27,661 nucleotides of DNA from the IMG/VR virus record IMGVR_UViG_3300026277_000005, positions 1 to 27,661 of that record. One strand, written 5' to 3'. Source of the stretch: a virus. The stretch's first letter is position 1. The number at the start of each line of letters is the position of its first letter. The translations under genes and the position numbers were made by a program. Shown here in pieces: positions 22,705 through 27,661 of the stretch. The notes under the pieces are model-generated. The model worked only from the letters and a program-made list of their open reading frames with translations, did no database searches and was not told the DNA's origin.

Positions 22705-23291
22705 AAACAGCTGAAGAAATAATCAAAGAAGTTCAGTTTCTTCCGACCTTCCTGACCGACGATGATATCAAGGGCATGGTTAAGTATGCCAAGCGTTTGA
22801 AGAGTGGAGCAATCTTGGATGTCGGTACGGGATGGGGTAAATCAATGCTTACTTGGGCTCTCGCCAATCCAGCTAACACCGTCTATACTTGCGACCCTGG
22901 AAGTTATCCGATTTATCAGCGTTGGGCTTCCTCGACTGATGATTACCAGGATAAGATCGAAGATCTGATAGACAAATTTGATCTCCATAATCAGGTGAGG
23001 TTTTACTTGGGAAGGCTTGATCAATTTTTTGATGTCTATCTTGGCTACAAATTCGACATTATCTTTTTCGACAACTGGCCGGAGCTTAACGAAATGAACA
23101 GTACGATTTTCTTTCGTAAAGTGATCAACAAACTCAAGCCAGACGGATATATTTTCTTCCGAAACTATGGAAGAGCTGATCGGAAAGAATATACCCAGTC
23201 AATAGATGAGGCGATTGTCGATCTGATCTTTGAAGAAAAAATAGGGGAATCAAGAATTTATAAAAAGCACAAAAGTTTGTATAAGGAGTAA
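22701..23291 (+). CDS. Class I SAM-dependent methyltransferase-like
   Basis: The frame is open from a TTG at 22677, but GTG 22701 (GTGA overlap with the aminotransferase stop) follows AAGGAGG and gives 196 residues starting MKTAEEIIKE. Motif I is AILDVGTGWGKSM (37-49), the acidic residue after strand 2 is in VYTCDPGS, and the post-I region contains IIFFDNWPELNEMN. Sugar O- or N-methyltransferases of polysaccharide clusters have this form. It would cap a sugar, perhaps ending chain growth. GGAGG is only 3 nt from GTG, so the start could be a few codons away. Confidence 0.75.
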   Translation: MKTAEEIIKEVQFLPTFLTDDDIKGMVKYAKRLKSGAILDVGTGWGKSMLTWALANPANTVYTCDPGSYPIYQRWASSTDDYQDKIEDLIDKFDLHNQVRFYLGRLDQFFDVYLGYKFDIIFFDNWPELNEMNSTIFFRKVINKLKPDGYIFFRNYGRADRKEYTQSIDEAIVDLIFEEKIGESRIYKKHKSLYKE

Positions 23292-23295
23292 ATTT

Positions 23296-24006
23296 ATAAA
23301 TCTAATAATCACACCATCCGGAAAAGCTTTTACCCGTCTGGCGGAAATGTGCGAGGCGCTAGATCGGTACTCTAAACTTCCTTTCTACCATGTTATCGCT
23401 GTGGATAACTGTGGAGATCCTCCTATAAAACAATCAGAGCATCGAGCGATCATCACCTTTCGGGATGATTACCACGCGGACGAACATAAGAACAAGCAAG
23501 GTCAGGGACTCCAGCTGGCCTACACTTTCGGCACCGGTAAAGAGACACCTTATGGTCCTCGTGCACCAATTGATCACATTTTTCTAATCGAATCGGACGT
23601 TATCGTCCAGGAAGGCTGGGATGAAAGACAAATTGAACTCAGCACAGTCTTACCCGACTGGGCAACTCTTGACGTTACTTCAATTGATGCGGAAGGGAGT
23701 GTTACTTATCCTGCTACTATTTCTCCTCGTCATAGCACTGTTGATTTTCACGGACATTCTTTTGATCATCAGCATTATGCGGATTTCCAGTGTACTTTAT
23801 TTAATCCTCTCATCTGGACTCTTACACCTCCAATAAGATTTGATGACTTCCCCAGTCATTTCGATATTCTGTTTTCTAGGAAGGTAGAGGAACGGACGGG
23901 ACTCAAGCATTATCGATCTAATGAACTAAAGGCTATCCATTATCCTAGTAGCAGCCGCAACTTCAATGATCCGAATCATGAACTTTATATGAAGGAGCCG
24001 GTCTGA
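23296..24006 (+). CDS. GT-A-like glycosyltransferase with a probable AUA start codon
   Basis: The first ATG in this frame is at 23347, but the preceding 17 codons read like the missing first strand of a GT-A fold: NLIITPSGKAFTRLAEM. They are in frame back to ATA 23296. AAGGAG (23283-23288) is spaced 7 nt from that ATA, and no ATG, GTG or TTG exists in between (CTG 23338 would lack the first strand). From ATA the product is 236 residues and has VIAVDNCGD and IFLIESDVIV (ESD 99-101 as the DXD-like motif). It is a likely transferase of unknown donor. A sequencing error (ATG read as ATA) cannot be excluded. Confidence 0.65.
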   Translation: MNLIITPSGKAFTRLAEMCEALDRYSKLPFYHVIAVDNCGDPPIKQSEHRAIITFRDDYHADEHKNKQGQGLQLAYTFGTGKETPYGPRAPIDHIFLIESDVIVQEGWDERQIELSTVLPDWATLDVTSIDAEGSVTYPATISPRHSTVDFHGHSFDHQHYADFQCTLFNPLIWTLTPPIRFDDFPSHFDILFSRKVEERTGLKHYRSNELKAIHYPSSSRNFNDPNHELYMKEPV

Positions 24007-24956
24007 TGCGTATCGCAGTCCACAGTAACGCCGGCACTAAATTTTTAGAAGACTTGATTGAGCATTGGAAGTCTCGCGGACACACCGTCGAGTTTGAACC
24101 AGGAGCTAATCCTGCTTTAGATGCTGAAGCGGATCTAGTATTCATAGATTTCCTGGATAATAACTTTTATCGTCTCTTCAATGGGGAAATGGGAAGTGAC
24201 GCTCCTAACTGGAAGTCCGAGCCAAAGAAGAAACTCTTTGTTAGAGCAGTCGATATAGATGTATGGATGGGTAGGCATCGAGATCCTAGGATCTGGGAAT
24301 ACCTCGATGGGATGTTCGTCATCAACGATTTCTTCAAAAAGAAGATTATTGAGGAGAGTAACAACATCCCGCTAGCTCAAGAGAAAGTTCACATGGTTCG
24401 GATGGGAGTGAACCTTGATAAGTTTACTCTGAAGAAAGAATCAGATAATAACCATCGGATCGCCATGGTTGCCGATACCATGTGGTATGCCAAGGCACCT
24501 TTTGAGGCTGTACGTCTCCTAGAGATGCTACGAAGTAGGACTGGGGTTGATTACACTCTTCACATCCGTGGCCAGTGGGATCCACCCGAGTGGCATAACG
24601 TAGCTTGGAATCACTTGCTTAAGAGTCTTGATATAGAAGATAAGGTTATTCTCTATAATCGTCAGGATGACATGAATGAATGGTATGAGGATAAAGATTA
24701 CATCCTCTGTACTTCCTATAAAGAAGCGTTTAGTTTCGCCCTTGCTGAGGGGATGGCAAAAGGCCTTAAACCAGTCAGTGCTGATTTCTTTGCGGCTCGT
24801 GAGACTTGGCCTGAGTGGGCTATATACACAAACTGGCAGAATGCCCTTGGAATGCTGTTGGAGAATACTCATCCTGAGAAATACCGAAAATTTATAGAAG
24901 AAAATTATTCATCTGAAAAGATGGTGAGGGAATACGATGCAATCCTCGGGACCTAG
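24006..24956 (+). CDS. Glycosyltransferase, GT-B fold (GT4-like)
   Basis: The 316-residue product starts at ATG 24006 in a TGATG overlap with the preceding gene. The N-terminal domain has IAVHSNAGTKFLEDLIEHW and a KKLFVRAVDIDVWMG region. The C-terminal domain carries HMVRMGVNLDKF, followed by the E-x7-E motif in EAFSFALAEGMAKGL, the nucleotide-ribose-binding signature of GT4. No membrane helices are evident. It would transfer a sugar with retention of configuration if a true GT4. It overlaps the next HNH gene by 20 nt. Confidence 0.85.
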   Translation: MRIAVHSNAGTKFLEDLIEHWKSRGHTVEFEPGANPALDAEADLVFIDFLDNNFYRLFNGEMGSDAPNWKSEPKKKLFVRAVDIDVWMGRHRDPRIWEYLDGMFVINDFFKKKIIEESNNIPLAQEKVHMVRMGVNLDKFTLKKESDNNHRIAMVADTMWYAKAPFEAVRLLEMLRSRTGVDYTLHIRGQWDPPEWHNVAWNHLLKSLDIEDKVILYNRQDDMNEWYEDKDYILCTSYKEAFSFALAEGMAKGLKPVSADFFAARETWPEWAIYTNWQNALGMLLENTHPEKYRKFIEENYSSEKMVREYDAILGT

Positions 24957-25392
24957 AAAAATAAAACTTACAAGAGGAAAATATGCACTTGTGGATTTAG
25001 TAGATTATGAGTGGTTAAGTCAGTGGAAGTGGTATTGCTCTGCCAGAGGCTATGCAGCTAGAAGACTTTATCCTGAAAATAAAGTTGTGTACATGCATCG
25101 AGTGATTATTCCTGAAGGAGAAGAAGTAGATCATATTAATCATGACAAATTGGACAATAGGAAATCTAATCTAAGGCCTTGTACACATAAACAAAATCTT
25201 AGAAGTAGAGGACTGAATAAAAACAATAAAAGCGGGTACAAGGGTGTTTGGTGGAATAAACGAAGCTCTAAATGGCAAGCAACTATTATGGTGGATTACA
25301 TAAACATTCATCTGGGGTTTTATTCCGATAAAGGAAAGGCTGCTAACGCATACATGGTTGCAGCCCAGAAATATTTTAAGGAGTTTGCATGA
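24937..25392 (+). CDS. HNH endonuclease with AP2-like DNA-binding domain (copy 2)
   Basis: The 151-residue product starts at ATG 24937 with GAGGG 7 nt upstream, overlapping the GT4-like gene by 20 nt. After an N-terminal LTRGKYALVD it has MHRVI, the HNH motif VDHINHDKLDNRKSNLR (His66, Asn74), and the AP2-like NKSGYKGVWWNKRSSKWQ. It is closely similar in architecture to copies 1 and 3. Its last codons encode AAGGAG, which serves as SD for the next gene, joined by ATGA. The AT-rich composition differs from the GT genes around it. Probably a mobile homing endonuclease; activity is not shown. Confidence 0.9.
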   Translation: MQSSGPRKIKLTRGKYALVDLVDYEWLSQWKWYCSARGYAARRLYPENKVVYMHRVIIPEGEEVDHINHDKLDNRKSNLRPCTHKQNLRSRGLNKNNKSGYKGVWWNKRSSKWQATIMVDYINIHLGFYSDKGKAANAYMVAAQKYFKEFA

Positions 25393-25886
25393 AGTCTCTC
25401 TGTATCGACATGGACGACTTTTCTCTAGAAGGTCCGGCAGCCAATATGATGAATTGGATGTTCTACCTCAAGGGAAAGTATCCTGAGTTTAAAATTACCC
25501 TCTTCGCCATTCCAGGCAGATCTAACTTTCCATGGCTCTGGGAAGTAGCCAGACTCCCCTGGATTGAGCTAGCCTTGCATGGTTGGGACCATGATGAGGA
25601 GCAGGAGATTAACTTTACTCAACTCCGGGAGTGGCCCTTTGCCAAGATATATAAAGGCCCAAATTGGAAAGTTACTGAGAGGGAAAAGGTAGCCTTGGCC
25701 GAGAGTGGATATATTCTTGCAACAAAAGAGCGGGAATCTTACGGGAATAAACAATGGGCTCTAACAGACGGGGGTGCTCTTCATGGACATATCTGGGTAG
25801 AAAGCGACTGGGTAAGAATCAAGAACAGGATTGATGGGTTAGGATGCAGAAAGTTTAATTTCATCTCGGAGGTAGCTTATGACTGA
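25389..25886 (+). CDS. NodB-like polysaccharide deacetylase-like protein (short)
   Basis: The 165-residue protein has the two metal-binding motifs of carbohydrate esterase family 4-like enzymes: IDMDDF at residues 6-11, and LALHGWDHDEE at 61-71, in which His64 and His68 match the H-x3-H pattern. The rest of the barrel (TLFAIPGRSNFPWLWEVAR) is shortened compared with ~200-250-residue members, and no distal His motif is clear. It may remove N- or O-acetyl groups from a sugar, perhaps an acetylamino sugar made by the DegT route. It is cytosolic (no signal peptide), unlike secreted deacetylases. AAGGAG is supplied by the upstream HNH gene. Confidence 0.6.
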   Translation: MKSLCIDMDDFSLEGPAANMMNWMFYLKGKYPEFKITLFAIPGRSNFPWLWEVARLPWIELALHGWDHDEEQEINFTQLREWPFAKIYKGPNWKVTEREKVALAESGYILATKERESYGNKQWALTDGGALHGHIWVESDWVRIKNRIDGLGCRKFNFISEVAYD

Positions 25887-26832
25887 ACTCTGTATAGTAA
25901 TTCCCATAATCCATACTGCCTACATCAGAAGGTGTTTAGAAACTCTCTATAAATATACAGACCCTGCTCTTTTTCAGGTAATCGTAGTCGATCAGTCAGT
26001 CGACGGCATGGATCCTGAGCTTATCAAGAAATATGTTCATCTTTACCTGAAACCCTACCGTAATCTAGGATTTGCTAAGGCTGCCAATGAGGGTTTCATT
26101 CATGCTGTCAGATGGGGAGTTCCCTACATTGGAGTGTTAAATGATGACACTGAATTTATGAATGCCGAGTGGTGGTCAGGAGTAAAGGAGGAGTTTAAAA
26201 GCGACCCTCGAATTTTGGCCGTTAGCCCTGAAAGTCCTCGAGTCCCCCTTTGGGGATATGGCCGGGACCACGGCGAATACTTAGATATTATTCCTTATAA
26301 AGAGGAGTTTTCAGAGGAAGATTATCAGTATTTGTTAGCAGGACATTTTGAAGATTTGGATGAAAGAATTCCTAATATTCCTGCCTCTTTCCCACGCCAT
26401 AAAGAAGGTGTTATCGATGGGATCGCGATGTGGTTCCCGATTTTTAAGAGAGAATCTTTTGAAAAAGTTGGCTACTTCGATGAGAAATTTTTTCCTGGTG
26501 GTGGGGAAGATTACTCACTAAATGCTCGAGCTTATTCATGCGCATGGCCGATTGAACGGGACGAATGTGACGAGACGTATCACTATAGAATGGTTAGTTC
26601 TATGCGTAGTTGGGTGTTCCACTTTTGGGGCAAAAGTAAAGATGTAGATCCGTATACTCAACCAGCTAAATTGGATCTTCTTTCTGAACGCCGCTGGAAT
26701 AATCTTGATCAGCTTTGGCCAGCAGAATTAAATCAGGGACACAAATTTGATTTGTGGGGTCATTATAAAGATAGCCAAGATGTCAGACGACCCCTAAAAC
26801 GTGTTAAAGAAGTGCATATAGAGCCACTATGA
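25879..26832 (+). CDS. Glycosyltransferase family 2 (GT-A), last GT of the cassette
   Basis: The 317-residue protein has GGAGGT 5 nt before ATG 25879, inside the end of the deacetylase-like gene. It begins CIVIPIIHTAYIRRCLETL, followed by VIVVDQS and NLGFAKAANEGFIHAV, and the donor motif VLNDDTEF (NDD 88-90). MWFPIFKRESFEKVGYFDEK and GGGEDYSLNARAY are the GT2 acceptor loop and the ED-type motif. It contains an insert of ~60 residues (about 120-180, rich in Asp/Glu/Tyr) relative to the smaller GT2s in the cassette. It ends in an ATGA overlap with the third AP2-HNH gene. No membrane segment is present. Confidence 0.85.
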   Translation: MTELCIVIPIIHTAYIRRCLETLYKYTDPALFQVIVVDQSVDGMDPELIKKYVHLYLKPYRNLGFAKAANEGFIHAVRWGVPYIGVLNDDTEFMNAEWWSGVKEEFKSDPRILAVSPESPRVPLWGYGRDHGEYLDIIPYKEEFSEEDYQYLLAGHFEDLDERIPNIPASFPRHKEGVIDGIAMWFPIFKRESFEKVGYFDEKFFPGGGEDYSLNARAYSCAWPIERDECDETYHYRMVSSMRSWVFHFWGKSKDVDPYTQPAKLDLLSERRWNNLDQLWPAELNQGHKFDLWGHYKDSQDVRRPLKRVKEVHIEPL

Positions 26833-27299
26833 AAAGTATTTATTTAACTCGAGGTAAGTTTGCAATAGTGGACGATGGAGATTTTATGTGGATAAGACAG
26901 TGGAAATGGTATGCAACGGCTAACGGATATGCGAGAAGAGATCTAAACAAAAAACATATATGGATGCATCGGTTGATTATGAACGCTCCTAAACATGTGA
27001 AGGTTGATCATCGTAATGGGGATGGCTTTGATAACAGAAGGTCTAACTTGAGAAATTGTTCAAATAAGGATAATTGTAGAAATTCAAAAATTCCTAAAAA
27101 TAATACTAGTGGTTATAAAGGAGTTTATCTAAATAAAAAGCTTAATAAGTGGGCTTCAGGGATTAAGGTAGATCGGAAAGCTATATATTTAGGCTTATTT
27201 AACTCTAAAGAAGAAGCTGCCAAAGCTTACGACTACGCAGCTAAAGAATATTTCGGCAACTTCGCAAAGCTTAATTTTAAAGACATTCTGCCACTCTAG
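26829..27299 (+). CDS. HNH endonuclease with AP2-like DNA-binding domain (copy 3)
   Basis: The 156-residue product starts in an ATGA overlap with the last GT2 and has only a weak SD. The N-terminus again has LTRGKFAIVDDGDF. MHRLI and the HNH motif VDHRNGDGFDNRRSNLR (His61, Asn69) follow, and the AP2-like segment is NTSGYKGVYLNKKLNKWAS. All key residues are present. It marks the right border of the glycan cassette; after it lie 74 nt of non-coding DNA with a weak hairpin (27294-27299 with 27307-27312) and then a virion gene. AT-rich composition supports recent acquisition. Confidence 0.9.
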   Translation: MKSIYLTRGKFAIVDDGDFMWIRQWKWYATANGYARRDLNKKHIWMHRLIMNAPKHVKVDHRNGDGFDNRRSNLRNCSNKDNCRNSKIPKNNTSGYKGVYLNKKLNKWASGIKVDRKAIYLGLFNSKEEAAKAYDYAAKEYFGNFAKLNFKDILPL

Positions 27300-27361
27300 G
27301 AGGGCTCTAGAGACGGGGGACGTCTGGCCACCTTCCACACGTTCCCCATCTTTATTTCTTC

Positions 27362-27367
27362 TATACT
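27362..27367 (+). promoter_or_regulatory. -10 box six bases before the GTG of the next gene (leaderless candidate)
   Basis: TATACT (27362-27367) is followed by six bases and GTG 27374, the same spacing as at 1942 and 12182. No SD is present and no consensus -35 was found at 16-18 bp, so the promoter strength is uncertain. Confidence 0.4.
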
Positions 27368-27373
27368 TACCTC

Positions 27374-27661
27374 GTGGCATTCTCTTCCAAAGTTGGTTCC
27401 TACGTTTCCAATACTTCCACCGGAAATCAGGCTATCACCGGTGTAGGATTTCAACCCAAAGTCATAATCTTGTGGGTTATTCCAGAGACTGGTGATACAG
27501 ATGATTTCGGATCTTCCGGAACAATGGGCATCGGTATCGGTGTCTCTACTACTAGCCGGGCGGCCGTCTCCAAAGCTCAAGGCGCTGCCAGTAATACCCA
27601 TACCACCGATACAAAATGTATAACCATGGTCAGCACCGGGGGTACGACACTCCTTGAAGCT
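27374..27661 (+). CDS. Probable phage virion/tail protein, N-terminal part only
   Basis: The frame is open from GTG 27374 to the window end, giving 96 residues. The start reads VGSYVSNTSTGNQAITGVGF and continues QPKVIILWVIPETG, a strand pattern common at the N-termini of phage tail-associated or receptor-binding proteins (GFQPK--I-W). It continues Gly/Ser/Thr-rich with no stop. No SD is present and the start lies six bases after a -10 box. This suggests the structural gene order resumes here, interrupted by the 15-kb glycan cassette. It could also be a decoration or neck protein; more sequence to the right is needed to tell. Confidence 0.6.
   Translation, partial: MAFSSKVGSYVSNTSTGNQAITGVGFQPKVIILWVIPETGDTDDFGSSGTMGIGIGVSTTSRAAVSKAQGAASNTHTTDTKCITMVSTGGTTLLEA

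Noticed and set aside
12147-27299. Interpretation as a bacterial capsule or O-antigen locus.
   Set aside because: It is embedded in phage structural genes and lacks flippase, polymerase, chain-length regulator and initiating transferase.
27294-27312. CTCTAG/CTAGAG hairpin as a terminator for the glycan cassette.
   Set aside because: Only 6 bp and no U-tract follows within a usable distance; it may be chance.
1-27661. Search for tRNA genes, integrase, attachment sites and rRNA.
   Set aside because: No cloverleaf-like sequence, recombinase motif or duplicated core site was seen by eye; a tRNA scan would be needed to be certain.

Overview
The window is part of the genome of a tailed double-stranded DNA bacteriophage (Caudoviricetes), probably from an uncultivated source. 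The evidence is a terminase large subunit, portal protein, scaffold-like protein, decoration-like protein and Mu gpT-like HK97-fold major capsid protein in canonical order, plus a phage-type primase-polymerase and a gp32/gp2.5-like ssDNA-binding protein. Genes use the standard bacterial code, mostly have strong Shine-Dalgarno (SD) sites, and overlap by 1-30 nt. No integrase, tRNA, rRNA or CRISPR array is visible. The host cannot be named from the sequence.

Layout. (1) 1-1540, leftward: the replication genes ssb and prim-pol (cut by the left edge), separated by an interleaved inverted-repeat element that covers the prim-pol SD. (2) About 1548-1941: divergent overlapping promoters, one possible small ORF and two leftward-facing terminator-like hairpins. 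(3) 1942-7780, rightward packaging and portal block: degenerate HAD-like protein, putative small terminase, terL, portal, four small accessory proteins. (4) 7784-10229: promoter-like sequence and terminator hairpin, then scaffold, decoration and major capsid genes. (5) 10331-12146: three tandem paralogs with short N-terminal domains and long Ser/Thr-only C-terminal tails, then two small probable virion genes. (6) 12147-27299: a roughly 15-kb compact glycan cassette starting at a consensus sigma70-type promoter. It holds nine glycosyltransferase-like genes, three nucleotide-sugar dehydrogenase/dehydratase genes, a DegT-type sugar aminotransferase, a SAM methyltransferase, a NodB-like deacetylase, a one-helix membrane protein and four HNH endonuclease genes. 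(7) 27374-end: the start of another virion or tail gene with its own -10 box.

How it may work together. The cassette could make and attach an unusual (deoxy, amino or methylated) sugar chain. It has no visible lipid-linked-sugar initiating transferase, flippase or polymerase, and almost all of its proteins look cytosolic. It also lies directly beside three Ser/Thr-tail proteins inside the virion gene block. The working hypothesis is phage-encoded O-glycosylation of virion surface proteins; DNA glycosylation is the main alternative. A second pattern is that several transcription-unit-leading genes lack an SD and have a -10 box ending 6-7 nt before the start codon, which predicts leaderless mRNAs.
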